Source: CAYTGR01 sp964437445
GTDB lineage: Bacteria > Chloroflexota > Anaerolineae > B4-G1 > SLSP01
Assembly: GCA_964437445.1 (NCBI GenBank)
Contig: CAYTGR010000042.1
Location: 1 to 42,726, forward strand
Length of the DNA: 42,726 nt
Direction of reading: 5' to 3'
Below are positions 1-7,734 of this stretch, one piece after another. Both the position numbers and the translations under genes were made by a program. Positions within the stretch are counted from its first letter, which is position 1, and the number at the start of each line of letters is the position of its first letter. The notes under the pieces are model-generated. The model saw only the letters and a list, made by a program, of their open reading frames with translations, was not told where the DNA came from and did no database searches.

Positions 1-471
1 TGCGACAAAGATGGGAGTGCTTGTATTTTTCAAGACCAATCGTGTGGCTACACTATCAAGGATGGACAATGTCAGTGCACAGACTACTATTGCCACCCCA
101 ACGGCACCCTGGGCCACTGCTCAGGCGCCTTTGGTTATTGCATTGACTCCAATTGCGGCAGCTCTGGCGATTGCCCGCCGTTTTTTTCCTGCCAATGGAT
201 CCCGGACTACGTCCCCCCCAACCCAAGCCTGACGCCCCTGCCCACCTCCGGCCCTGTGCCCGTGCCCACCAATTTCTGGCGATGCGGCGATAATTTTGGC
301 GTCAGAAACACCGCGATTGTGTATGTGTTTGAAGACGTCAATGCCAATGGGGTTTGGGAAGACGGCGAGCCGCAGATTGATGTCAATGCTTCCTCGGGCA
401 CGGCGTTTCTGGCAGCCAACCCAAGAGCGGCTGAAGCCGCCACTACCAACACCCATTTGCGTAAGTCCTAA
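1..471 (+). CDS. C-terminal part of a Cys-rich exported protein with an SdrD B-like motif (5' end outside window)
   Basis: The first reading frame is open from the window edge to TAA at 469-471, so only the C-terminal 156 residues are visible. The first 70 residues are rich in Cys (about 12), as in disulfide-bonded extracellular domains. A Pro/Thr linker follows, then the motif VYVFEDVNANGVWEDGEPQI. Its D-x-N-x-N-G-x-x-D-x-G-E spacing matches the calcium-binding start of SdrD B-like surface domains. After that motif the domain should continue for about 80 residues. Instead the last 15 codons fall in a repeat shared with 34035-34080, and the stop codon lies in that repeat. The gene therefore looks truncated or re-ended by the repeat. 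The substrate or partner is unknown. A cell-surface location is inferred from composition. Confidence 0.6.
   Translation, partial: CDKDGSACIFQDQSCGYTIKDGQCQCTDYYCHPNGTLGHCSGAFGYCIDSNCGSSGDCPPFFSCQWIPDYVPPNPSLTPLPTSGPVPVPTNFWRCGDNFGVRNTAIVYVFEDVNANGVWEDGEPQIDVNASSGTAFLAANPRAAEAATTNTHLRKS
425..469 (+). repeat. Half copy of an inverted-repeat (MITE-like) element at the end of a gene
   Basis: This stretch aligns with 34035-34080: both carry GAGCGGCTGAAGCC, then CCACT and CCAAC, and end in TTGCGTAAG followed by a C/T-rich end. The copy at 34 kb is one arm of a 107-bp element with inverted ends. Here only the right half is present and it encodes the last residues of the upstream gene. Confidence 0.6.
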
Positions 472-481
472 ATCACAAAGA

Positions 482-501
482 ACGCCTAAAGGCGTCACTA
501 C
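482..501. repeat. REP-like half element
   Basis: CGCCTAAAGGCGTCACTAC closely matches the right half of the 50-bp hairpin at 36401-36450 (GGCGCTAAAGCGCC then TCACTAC). It folds into a small hairpin, is noncoding, and directly follows the element at 425-469. Confidence 0.45.
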
Positions 502-590
502 GCCCCCCTCGTGACCACAAGTCGGGCAGGCGCAATGGCCGAACCGAGGCCTAACATATGGACCCGCCTACCGGAGAGCAGCGATCCAAA

Positions 591-628
591 CGAGCCAGCC
601 GGGACCTGATCAGGTCCCGGCTGGCTCG
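591..628. repeat. Perfect 38-bp palindrome between convergent genes
   Basis: Two 19-bp arms are exactly complementary around a central CTGATCAG. It lies just beyond the T-run of the minus-strand pilin terminator. No T-run follows it on either strand except that shared one. It could be a second stem that stops transcription, or a dispersed palindromic element. Confidence 0.6.
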
Positions 629-631
629 CGG

Positions 632-666
632 AAAAAAAACGCGGCGCACCCAAAGGGTACGCCGCG
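632..666 (-). terminator. Rho-independent terminator of the Flp pilin gene
   Basis: Read on the minus strand, a GC-rich stem (arms CGCGGCG and CGCCGCG, extended by ACCC/GGGT) is followed by eight T residues. It begins six bases after the pilin stop codon. Confidence 0.85.
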
Positions 667-671
667 CTGGA

Positions 672-821
672 TTAGGGGAGTTTGTTGACGACATTGCTGA
701 ACAGGTTGCCGACCACAGGACCTAAAGCAGCCAACACTACAAAAACAATTACCGCTATTAGCACCAAAATCAACCCATATTCTGCCAACCCCTGGCCCTG
801 TTCCTCCGGTAGGTAGACCAT
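672..821 (-). CDS. Flp/Fap-type pilin (type IVb prepilin), 49 aa
   Basis: This short gene encodes MVYLPEEQG, then QGLAEYGLILV and a single hydrophobic helix ending in NKLP. The prepilin pattern is complete: cleavage after Gly9 would leave Glu at +5 and Tyr at +6 of the mature protein, the E-Y pair typical of Flp pilins of Tad-type secretion systems. The hydrophobic stretch spans residues 15-36. An AGGGGGAG ribosome-binding site lies about 7 nt before the ATG. A minus-strand promoter is present at 882-910 and a strong terminator directly downstream, so the gene is a single cistron. No tad assembly genes (prepilin peptidase, ATPase, platform protein) are visible here, so they must lie elsewhere. 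The product is expected to be processed at the inner membrane and polymerised into pili or a pseudopilus. Confidence 0.88.
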   Translation of the reverse strand: MVYLPEEQGQGLAEYGLILVLIAVIVFVVLAALGPVVGNLFSNVVNKLP

Positions 822-881
822 CGTGGCACTCCCCCTTTCACCCCTTGAAGCCGCACCATCTTTATATCCCGCTTCTTACCT

Positions 882-910
882 ATTCTACCCGATTGTTAGA
901 ATCAGTGCAA
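882..910 (-). promoter_or_regulatory. Promoter of the Flp pilin gene
   Basis: On the minus strand TTGCAC (905-910) and TAGAAT (882-887) are separated by 17 nt, about 60 nt upstream of the pilin start codon. Confidence 0.6.
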
Positions 911-945
911 TAGGAACTTTGTACTGCCAGGGGCCGCAAAACCGG

Positions 946-1989
946 TTAGCGCCGTAGCAAAGCAGCCAGATTCCGGGTGAACGGTGGGTAAGCCACGCCA
1001 CGCTCGGTGACGATGGCCGTGATATATTTCGCCGGCGTCACATCGAAGGCCGGATTGGCCACCGGCGCGCCCGTTGGCGTGATCGGGTAATCGCCGATGT
1101 GCGTCACCTCGCGGGCGTCGCGCTCCTCAAGGGGGATGTCGTCACCGGTCGCCACCGAAAGATCTATCGTGCTGGTGGGGCCCACCACGTAAAAGGGCAC
1201 CCCATGGGCATAGGCCGCCAGCGCCAGATTGTAAGTGCCGATCTTGTTGGCCGTATCGCCATTGGCCGCCACCCGGTCACACCCCACCAGGCAGAGATCC
1301 ACCCGCCGGGTGCGCATGATGTGGCCGGAGGCCCCATCAACAATCACCGTGAAAGGAATCCCCAGCTGTTGCAACTCCCAGGCCGTGAGCCGGGCCCCTT
1401 GCAGCCGGGGCCGGGTCTCATCCACATAGACATGCACCCGCTTGCCATGTTCATGCGCGGTACGGATCACGCCCAGCGCCGTCCCGTAATCCACCGTGGC
1501 CAGCGCGCCGGTATTGCAGTGATGGATGATCGTGGCCGGATCGGGCACCAATGGCAGGCCGTGCAGCCCGATCTGCCGGTTGACCGCGACATCCTCGGCG
1601 GTCATGGTCTGCGCCTCGGCCAGCAACGCCGCGCGCAATCCCTCAACATCCCCCCATGCCGGGTCGGCCGCACGGCGTAGCAAGCGCTCCACCGCCCAAA
1701 AGAGATTGACCGCCGTCGGGCGGGCGGCGCGCAACCGCTCTGCGGCTGCCGTCAGGTCGGCGCGGAGCGCTGCCAGGTCACCGGCTGGACTGCCCAGCGC
1801 CGCCAGCGCCATCCCGTAAGCCGCCGCCACCCCGATGGCCGGCGCGCCGCGCACCACCATCTCGCGGATGGCCCACGCCACTTCATCCGCCGTCCGGCAC
1901 TCCACGTAGACCGTCTCGTGCGGCAACCGGCGCTGGTCCAACAGGCGCAGAGCGCCATCTACCCATTGCAACGTGTAGTAATTCCCCAT
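946..1989 (-). CDS. mtnA: S-methyl-5-thioribose-1-phosphate isomerase
   Basis: Converts 5-methylthioribose-1-phosphate to 5-methylthioribulose-1-phosphate in the methionine salvage pathway; cytosolic. Numbered from the first of two adjacent ATGs (1992), the family landmarks are all present: GAPAIGVAAAYG (49-60), HHCNTGALAT with the catalytic Cys159, VYVDETRPRLQGARLTAWEL (188-207), DGASGHIM, and GCDRVAANGDTANKIGTYN with the catalytic Asp239, then GPTSTIDL. The length (about 347 aa) is normal. The GGGAGGA ribosome-binding site abuts the ATG at 1992, so the second ATG at 1989, about 4 nt from GGAGG, is the better start. No other methionine-salvage gene is adjacent. Related eIF2B-like sugar-phosphate isomerases are the only realistic alternative. 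Confidence 0.93.
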   Translation of the reverse strand: MGNYYTLQWVDGALRLLDQRRLPHETVYVECRTADEVAWAIREMVVRGAPAIGVAAAYGMALAALGSPAGDLAALRADLTAAAERLRAARPTAVNLFWAVERLLRRAADPAWGDVEGLRAALLAEAQTMTAEDVAVNRQIGLHGLPLVPDPATIIHHCNTGALATVDYGTALGVIRTAHEHGKRVHVYVDETRPRLQGARLTAWELQQLGIPFTVIVDGASGHIMRTRRVDLCLVGCDRVAANGDTANKIGTYNLALAAYAHGVPFYVVGPTSTIDLSVATGDDIPLEERDAREVTHIGDYPITPTGAPVANPAFDVTPAKYITAIVTERGVAYPPFTRNLAALLRR

Positions 1990-2000
1990 CATTCCTCCCG

Positions 2001-2096
2001 TGAACGATTGAACGAGTCAACGAATCAGCGAGTCAGCGAGTTGGCAAGCCAGCGAGTCAGCAAGCCAGCGAGTCAGTAAGCCAATGAGTCAACAGG
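2001..2096. repeat. Degenerate 8-bp tandem word array (TCAGCGAG), about 12 units
   Basis: Units read TGAACGAT, TGAACGAG, TCAACGAA, TCAGCGAG, TCAGCGAG, TTGGCAAG, CCAGCGAG, TCAGCAAG, CCAGCGAG, TCAGTAAG, CCAATGAG, TCAACAGG. It starts immediately upstream of mtnA. It resembles the 7-bp arrays elsewhere in this window in style but not in sequence. Confidence 0.75.
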
Positions 2097-2141
2097 ACAA
2101 GGCTTCTTCATAACACAATTGAGAAGGATGTCAAAGGCTGG

Positions 2142-2169
2142 TTGCATCGCTGTCGCCTTATGTTACACT
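2142..2169 (+). promoter_or_regulatory. Promoter of the ROK kinase gene
   Basis: TTGCAT (2142-2147), a 16-nt spacer, and TACACT (2164-2169) lie about 58 nt before the start codon. Confidence 0.6.
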
Positions 2170-2227
2170 CAACGACACAACCGGAATCAACACCCGGTAT
2201 CCAGATTCATTTACACGGAGGACCACC

Positions 2228-3103
2228 ATGCCGCTTTGGGGAGGCATTGAAGCCGGGGGCACCAAGTTTGTCTGCGCCATCGGGAGCGGCCCGGACGATC
2301 TGATTGAAACGCGCTTTCCGACCACCACACCCGCCGAGACGCTGGCGCGCGCCATCGCCTTTTTCCGCGCGCAAGCCGTGCTGCCGGCCGCTATCGGCAT
2401 CGGCTCGTTCGGCCCGGTGGATCCGGACCCGCACTCGCCCACATTCGGCTTCATCACGACGACGCCGAAACCGGGCTGGGGCAACACCGATGTCGCCGGC
2501 CCGCTCAGGCAGGCATTAGGGGTTCCGGTCGCCTTTGATACCGACGTCAACGCCGCCGCCCTGGGCGAGCAGCGTTGGGGCGCAGCCCAGGGGCTGCACA
2601 CCTTTATCTATTTGACCATCGGCACCGGCATTGGCGGCGGCGCGCTGGTGGAAGGGCGGTTACTGCACGGCGCGATGCACCCGGAGATGGGGCACATCCG
2701 GTTGCCCCACGACCGGGCGGCCGACCCCTACCCCGGCTTCTGCCCCTACCACGGCGACTGTTTTGAGGGCCTGGCTGCCGGGCCGGCGCTGGAACGGCGT
2801 TGGGGTCAGCGCGCGGAGCTGCTCCCCCCAGACCATCCGGCCTGGGCGCTGGAGGCCCATTACATTGCGCTGGCGCTGACCAGCTACATCCTCACCCTCG
2901 TCCCCCAACGGGTCATCCTGGGCGGCGGCGTGATGCAGCAGCCGCAGCTCTTCCCGCTGGTGCGCCGGGAAGTGGTAGCGCTACTCAACGGCTACCTGCC
3001 TATCCCCGCCCTTCTGGACCCGCTGGCAGCGTACCTCGTCCCGCCGGGACTGGGCAACCGGGCCGGCGTGTTGGGTGCGCTCGCCCTGGCAGAACAGGCA
3101 TAA
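2228..3103 (+). CDS. ROK-family sugar kinase, probably fructokinase
   Basis: ATP-dependent sugar kinase of the ROK family, most like the zinc-containing fructokinases that make fructose-6-phosphate. Visible features are the N-terminal phosphate loop GGIEAGGTKFVCAIG (5-19), the catalytic region DTDVNAAALGE with Asp106, IGTGIGGGALVEG, and HPEMGHI. A zinc site is formed by His156, Cys172, His175 and Cys178 in the order H..CPYHGDC. ILGGGVMQQ is near the end. The 291-aa length is normal. GGAGG sits 6 nt before the ATG, and a good promoter lies upstream. No transporter or sugar operon surrounds it, so the true sugar is inferred from family resemblance. The tRNA-Arg gene follows closely and its -10 box lies just past this gene's stop. 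Confidence 0.85.
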   Translation: MPLWGGIEAGGTKFVCAIGSGPDDLIETRFPTTTPAETLARAIAFFRAQAVLPAAIGIGSFGPVDPDPHSPTFGFITTTPKPGWGNTDVAGPLRQALGVPVAFDTDVNAAALGEQRWGAAQGLHTFIYLTIGTGIGGGALVEGRLLHGAMHPEMGHIRLPHDRAADPYPGFCPYHGDCFEGLAAGPALERRWGQRAELLPPDHPAWALEAHYIALALTSYILTLVPQRVILGGGVMQQPQLFPLVRREVVALLNGYLPIPALLDPLAAYLVPPGLGNRAGVLGALALAEQA

Positions 3104-3132
3104 AGTTGAAAAGGTGTTATAATAGCAGTGAG

Positions 3133-3206
3133 GCCCCTGTAGTTCAAACGGACAGAACGGTGGCGTCCTAAGCCGCGCGTTGGGGGTTCGAGTCCCTCCA
3201 GGGGTA
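3133..3206 (+). tRNA. tRNA-Arg (anticodon CCU)
   Basis: A complete cloverleaf can be drawn. The acceptor GCCCCTG pairs with CAGGGGT, with a G-U closing pair, and the discriminator is A. The D stem is GTTC/GAAC and the anticodon stem GTGGC/GCCGC. The loop GTCCTAA gives anticodon CCT, and the T arm is GGGGG-TTCGAGT-CCCTC. CCA is not encoded. TATAAT at 3118-3123 is the likely -10 box. It reads the AGG codon. Confidence 0.93.
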
Positions 3207-3312
3207 TTCATGCCGGTCCAGGTGGCCCCTTCCCGCCTCGTCATTGCAAGGGATGGCCGGCTTTCAGTCCATGAAGCATATCCCCGCGTTTATTATCTTT
3301 TAAGGAGGGCTA

Positions 3313-4305
3313 ATGGACTATAAGTTTTTAGGCCAGACCGGTGTCAAAGTCTCCGCCCTTTGTTTGGGAACGATGTCCTTTGGTGGCGATGCCGACGAAG
3401 CCACCGCCACCGCGATGTTCCACCGCTGCCGTGAACTCGGCATCAACTTTTTTGATTGTGCGAACATCTACGCCGGTGGCCGCGCCGAAGAAGTGCTGGG
3501 CCGGCTGATCGCCCCCTGCCGTGACGAGATCATCCTCACCAGCAAAGTGTATTTTCCCACCGGGCCGGATGTCAATGCCGCCGGGGCCTCCCGCCGCCAC
3601 ATCAGGCAAGCCGTGGAGGCCAGCCTCCAACGGCTCGGCACCGACCGTATTGATCTCTACTTCATCCACCGATTTGATGATCACACCCCGCTGGAGGAAA
3701 CGCTGCGGGCGCTGGATGACCTGGTGCACCAGGGCAAGGTCCTTTATCTGGGAGCAAGCAACTTTGCCGCCTGGCAGGTCGCCAAAGCGTTAGGCATTTC
3801 AGCCCGGACCGGGTGGGCCCGGTTTGAATGCCTTCAGCCTATGTACAACCTGGTTAAACGGCAGGCTGAAGTGGAGCTGCTGCCCCTGGCGCTCTCCGAG
3901 CAATTGGGGGTGATCCCCTACAGCCCGCTGGGAGGCGGGCTACTGACCGGCAAGTATGGCCCCGGCCAGCAACCCGCGTCGGGCCGGTTAGTGGAAAACG
4001 TCATGTACAAAACGCGCTACGGGGAGGCCTGGGTTTACGAAGTCGCTGCGCACTTTGCCCAATTCGCCCGCGAGCGCGGCTACGAACCGGCGGCCTTAGC
4101 GGTCGCCTGGGTCGCCAGCCACCCGGCGGTGACCGCGCCCATCATCGGGGCCCGCCATCTGGCCCAGCTGGAAGGGTCGCTCAAGGCCTTAGAAATCAAA
4201 CTGACCCCCGAGCTGCGCGCCGAGATCGCGGCCCTCTCGCCGGAGCCTCCCCCGGCCACCGACCGCAATGAGGAACGCACCGCCTATCATTTCGGAATCC
4301 GCTAG
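3313..4305 (+). CDS. Aldo/keto reductase
   Basis: NAD(P)H-dependent oxidoreductase with the AKR TIM barrel, 330 aa, cytosolic. The catalytic tetrad is intact: Asp48 and Tyr53 in FFDCANIYAGG, Lys78 in LTSKVYF, and His119 in LYFIHRFDD. The C-terminal cofactor loop shows PIIGARHLAQLEGSLKALE. The family member most similar in pattern is the YajO/general-stress AKR type, but the substrate cannot be read from sequence. GGAGGG precedes the ATG by 4 nt. It follows the tRNA-Arg gene and ends 57 nt before the histidine kinase. Confidence 0.92.
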   Translation: MDYKFLGQTGVKVSALCLGTMSFGGDADEATATAMFHRCRELGINFFDCANIYAGGRAEEVLGRLIAPCRDEIILTSKVYFPTGPDVNAAGASRRHIRQAVEASLQRLGTDRIDLYFIHRFDDHTPLEETLRALDDLVHQGKVLYLGASNFAAWQVAKALGISARTGWARFECLQPMYNLVKRQAEVELLPLALSEQLGVIPYSPLGGGLLTGKYGPGQQPASGRLVENVMYKTRYGEAWVYEVAAHFAQFARERGYEPAALAVAWVASHPAVTAPIIGARHLAQLEGSLKALEIKLTPELRAEIAALSPEPPPATDRNEERTAYHFGIR

Positions 4306-4362
4306 GGCAGCCGCCGCTCAGAGCCAGCCGGCGATTTTGTCATGCCAACCGGAGCAATACCC

Positions 4363-7077
4363 ATGAAACGTAATCCGAGCTGGTGGTCACGTCTCACCGC
4401 GCCCCAGGCAGCCAATCCGGACGAAGCCCGGCGCGAGTACATGACCAAAGTTGTGCTGTTTATGATGGGAGTCACGCTGCTACCATTTACGGCCATCATT
4501 GGACTGAGTTGGCTGCGCGGACTGTTTGATTTTCTATCCATCGCGATCATGCTGACGATCAGCGGCACCGTCGTGATGGCCTGGGGGCTGGCGCAGGCCG
4601 GGCACTGGCGCTGGGGGAGTTACATCCCCCCGGCGCTCTTTTGGGGACTGGGGGTTTACCTCAATTCCCAGGCCGGGCTGTGGACCACCGGCAACTTTTA
4701 CATCATCGCCATCCTGCTAACGGCGATGTTGCACGGTATCCGGTCCCAATGGTACGTCATGGCCCTGTGCATTGGGATGTACCTGGTCTTTGCCTGGGGG
4801 CCGGCCTCCAATGAGCCACTTGACATACGAGCCTCAGCCTCGCTCACAATGACCGGGGTCTTGATCGGCGTGGCCCTCTTACAATGGTTTTCCACCCGCC
4901 TGTTGCAGCAAGCCCTGACCCAAAGCCGCACCTATGCCGCCGAGTTGGAACAGTACCATCGCCACCTGGAACAGATGGTATCAGAACGGACGGCAGCTTT
5001 AGCGCTGGTGAACCGGGAATTGGAGCAGGCACGTGCCGAATTAGAGCAACGTGTTCAGGAACGAACGGCCAGCCTGGCCGCCGCCAACGAGCAGCTGGAA
5101 GGGGAAATTCGGGAGCGCCGCCGGGCAGAAATCGCCCTGCGCGAGCGGGAAAGTTTGCTCCTCACGACGATTGAAAGCCTCCCCTTTGATTTCTTTGCCC
5201 TGGATGCAACAGGGCATTACATCCTGCAAAATCCCATCAACCGCCGACACAATGGCGACCTGCTGGGCCGGAGCACGGCCGAGGCCCCGGTAGATCCGGC
5301 AATCCGTAGCTTGTGGCAACAGAACGATCAACGAGCCCTGGCCGGCGAAACCATCAGCGGCGAGGTCAGCTACGCTTTTGACGGCGAAGCCCGTTTTTAC
5401 CACAGCATCGTTTCCCCGGTGCGCGACGGAGAACGAATTCTGGGCATCATCGGCGTGAACATAGACATCACCGAACGTAAAAAGGCCGAAGCTGCCTTGC
5501 GGGAAAGCGAAGAGCGCCTGCGCACGCTCATCAACGCCATGCCGGATATCGTCTGCTTCAAAGATGGGCAGGGGCGCTGGCTGGAAGCAAACGATTTTGA
5601 TATCCAGTTGTTCCAGCTGACCGGTGTGAATTATAAAGGGAAGACTGATTGTGAATTGGCCGAGTTCAGCCCCTTTTATCGCGAGGCCTTCTTAACCTGC
5701 GAGGCCACTGACGAGCTCGCCTGGCAGGCTGGCGGTCCCAGCCGTGGCGACGAAATCATCCCCCGACCCGATGGTCCTGACTGGGTCTTTGACCTCATCA
5801 AAGTACCCATGTTTTACCCGGACGGTCGCCGCAAGGGGTTAGTGGTCATCGGCCGCGACATCACCGAACGCAAACAGGCCGAAGAGGCCATGCAGGCCTC
5901 GGCGGAAAAAATTCGCAGCCTGCAACAACTGCTCCAAAGCATCAGCGACTCCATGCCTTCGGCGCTCATTGTCGCGGACCCGGAAGAGCGGATTCTCCTT
6001 TGGAACCCGGCCGCCGAGCGGTTGACCGGTGTCGCAGCAGCGCAAGGCCAGCCGCTCTGGGAAACCAGCCCTCTGTTGCTCCCCTATCGCCAACTCTACG
6101 AACAGGCGGTCCACAGCGGAGAACGAGTGCACCGGCGGCGGGAGATGTTGCCGGCCCCGCAGGGAACGGTCTACCACGATGTGGACATCTTCCCCTTGAG
6201 AGGCGCTACAGTGGAGGGTGTGGCCCTGCGGTTGGACGACGTCACCCAACAGGTGCAATTGGAGGAAATGATGCTCCAATCGGCCAAGCTGGCCAGCCTC
6301 GGCGGGTTGGCGGCCGGGGTGGCCCATGAGATCAACAATCCCCTCGCCATCATCATGCAGAGCGCCCAACTGTTACAACGCGCCTTTGATGTCGCCCAGG
6401 TAGGAACTCGCGCCCGGCTGCAAACCTACCGGCTGGATCCTGAAGCCTTAGGGGATTACCTCCAGGACCGCCACCTGCAAGAATACCTGGCCGGCATCCG
6501 CAGCGCCGGCGCGCGCGCGGCCAAAATCGTCGCCGATCTGCTCAGTTTTTCACGCAAAGCCGACGCCACTATCGCCACCTACGACTTGAACGCGCTGCTG
6601 GAACAGACCTTGAATCTGGCTACCGCCGACTACGATTTGAAAAAAGAGTACGATTTCCGCGATCTGCAAATTATTTACCAGCTGACCCCTGATCTCCCGC
6701 CACTGGTGGGGGACGGCTCGCAAATCCAACAGGTCATCCTCAACCTGGTGCGCAACGCGGCCCAGGCGATGGCCGAAAAGAAAGGCCAACCGGGATACCA
6801 GCCGCGCTTGATTGTGCGCACTTTACGCCAGGGGGAATGGCTAAGGTTAGAGATTGAAGACAATGGTCCCGGCGTGCCGCCGGCTATCCGGGAACGGCTC
6901 TTTGAACCCTTCTTTACCACCAAAAAAGTGGGGGAAGGCACCGGCCTGGGGTTATGGCTCTGCTGGGCCATTGTCGTTGAACGCCACCAGGGTCACATCT
7001 GGGCTGAACCAGTCGCTACCGAAGGCACCTGCTTTATCGTTGAATTGCCCCCCCAACCACCGTCATCCCAGGGATGA
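4363..7077 (+). CDS. Membrane-bound multi-PAS sensor histidine kinase
   Basis: 904 aa from the second ATG, which has GGAG at 8 nt; the ATG at 4342 has no ribosome-binding site. Order of parts: five or six membrane helices (residues about 35-180), a coiled coil rich in Glu/Arg (about 185-260), three PAS segments (about 265-380, 385-510, 520-635) joined by the typical ITERK(Q)AE linkers, then HisKA with the phospho-acceptor His655 in GVAHEINNPLA. The HATPase domain follows with the N-box (QVILNLVRNAAQAM), G1 (EDNGPGVPP) and G2 (GEGTGLGLWLCWAIV). It autophosphorylates and should pass phosphate to a receiver; the response regulator at 7256 is the obvious partner, 178 nt downstream. The signal is unknown. 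No periplasmic sensor domain is visible, so sensing is by the membrane region or the PAS domains. Confidence 0.9.
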   Translation: MKRNPSWWSRLTAPQAANPDEARREYMTKVVLFMMGVTLLPFTAIIGLSWLRGLFDFLSIAIMLTISGTVVMAWGLAQAGHWRWGSYIPPALFWGLGVYLNSQAGLWTTGNFYIIAILLTAMLHGIRSQWYVMALCIGMYLVFAWGPASNEPLDIRASASLTMTGVLIGVALLQWFSTRLLQQALTQSRTYAAELEQYHRHLEQMVSERTAALALVNRELEQARAELEQRVQERTASLAAANEQLEGEIRERRRAEIALRERESLLLTTIESLPFDFFALDATGHYILQNPINRRHNGDLLGRSTAEAPVDPAIRSLWQQNDQRALAGETISGEVSYAFDGEARFYHSIVSPVRDGERILGIIGVNIDITERKKAEAALRESEERLRTLINAMPDIVCFKDGQGRWLEANDFDIQLFQLTGVNYKGKTDCELAEFSPFYREAFLTCEATDELAWQAGGPSRGDEIIPRPDGPDWVFDLIKVPMFYPDGRRKGLVVIGRDITERKQAEEAMQASAEKIRSLQQLLQSISDSMPSALIVADPEERILLWNPAAERLTGVAAAQGQPLWETSPLLLPYRQLYEQAVHSGERVHRRREMLPAPQGTVYHDVDIFPLRGATVEGVALRLDDVTQQVQLEEMMLQSAKLASLGGLAAGVAHEINNPLAIIMQSAQLLQRAFDVAQVGTRARLQTYRLDPEALGDYLQDRHLQEYLAGIRSAGARAAKIVADLLSFSRKADATIATYDLNALLEQTLNLATADYDLKKEYDFRDLQIIYQLTPDLPPLVGDGSQIQQVILNLVRNAAQAMAEKKGQPGYQPRLIVRTLRQGEWLRLEIEDNGPGVPPAIRERLFEPFFTTKKVGEGTGLGLWLCWAIVVERHQGHIWAEPVATEGTCFIVELPPQPPSSQG

Positions 7078-7133
7078 GCTACCTGGCCTGAACCAGAGCG
7101 ACCACGGCTGATTGAAGCTGAGCACCACACCGG

Positions 7134-7188
7134 CAGGGCTTGCGGCACGCCGGGGAAGAGCCATTTTTGCCAGTCTGCGTAAGCCCTG
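7134..7188. repeat. Short inverted-end element related to the repeats at 425 and 33974
   Basis: CAGGGCTTGCG at the left and TGCGTAAGCCCTG at the right are near-perfect inverted ends of a 55-bp stretch between the kinase and response-regulator genes. The same ends bound the longer element at 33974-34080. No ORF lies within. Confidence 0.55.
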
Positions 7189-7255
7189 ATCACACTGGCC
7201 TTGAAACGCAAACCAGTGTAAAATCAAGACATCCTGGAAGAGGCGCATATCTCAG

Positions 7256-7642
7256 ATGCATATCCTGGTTGTAGATGATGAACCGTTGACGCGGCTCTCT
7301 CTGGCGGATTTTCTGGCAGAGTCAGGGTACGAGGTATCCACGGCCGACTGCGGACAGGCCGCGATTGCCTTACAGCAACAGAATTCGTTTGATATCTGTA
7401 TCGTTGATCTGCGCATGCCCGGTATGGACGGCATTGAAACGATCCAGGCGTTACACCGCCTGACGCCCTCTGCCCAATTCATCATCTACACCGGTTCGCC
7501 GCATTTTACCCTGCCCCCTACCCTGCAAAAGTTAGGGATGACCGATGCGCAAATCGTCCACAAACCGTTAGTGGACCTGGACGCTTTTCTGAGCTTGATT
7601 GACAACCTCACCACAACTACCCTGAAGGCCAACCCCACCTGA
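7256..7642 (+). CDS. Single-domain response regulator (CheY-like receiver)
   Basis: 128 aa consisting of one receiver domain and no output domain. Key residues are present: Asp7/Asp8 of the acidic pocket (LVVDDE), the phospho-acceptor Asp51 (IVDLRMPGMDG), Thr79 (IYTGS) and Lys103 (VHKPL). It probably relays phosphate from the upstream histidine kinase to another protein, or acts by protein-protein contact. There is no strong ribosome-binding site (GAAGAGG lies about 12 nt upstream). An inverted-repeat element separates it from the kinase gene. Confidence 0.9.
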   Translation: MHILVVDDEPLTRLSLADFLAESGYEVSTADCGQAAIALQQQNSFDICIVDLRMPGMDGIETIQALHRLTPSAQFIIYTGSPHFTLPPTLQKLGMTDAQIVHKPLVDLDAFLSLIDNLTTTTLKANPT

Positions 7643-7681
7643 GCCGGCCTCGCAGCTTTGCGCGCAGAACTGCCACCGCTC

Positions 7682-7716
7682 AAAAAACGAGGCGCAAGGG
7701 TAAACCCTGCGCCTCG
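7682..7716 (-). terminator. Rho-independent terminator of the FHA gene
   Basis: On the minus strand a stem of CGAGGCGC/GCGCCTCG extended by AGGGT/ACCCT is followed by six T residues. Confidence 0.85.
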
Positions 7717-7734
7717 CTTGCGTTCCCGTTGCGC

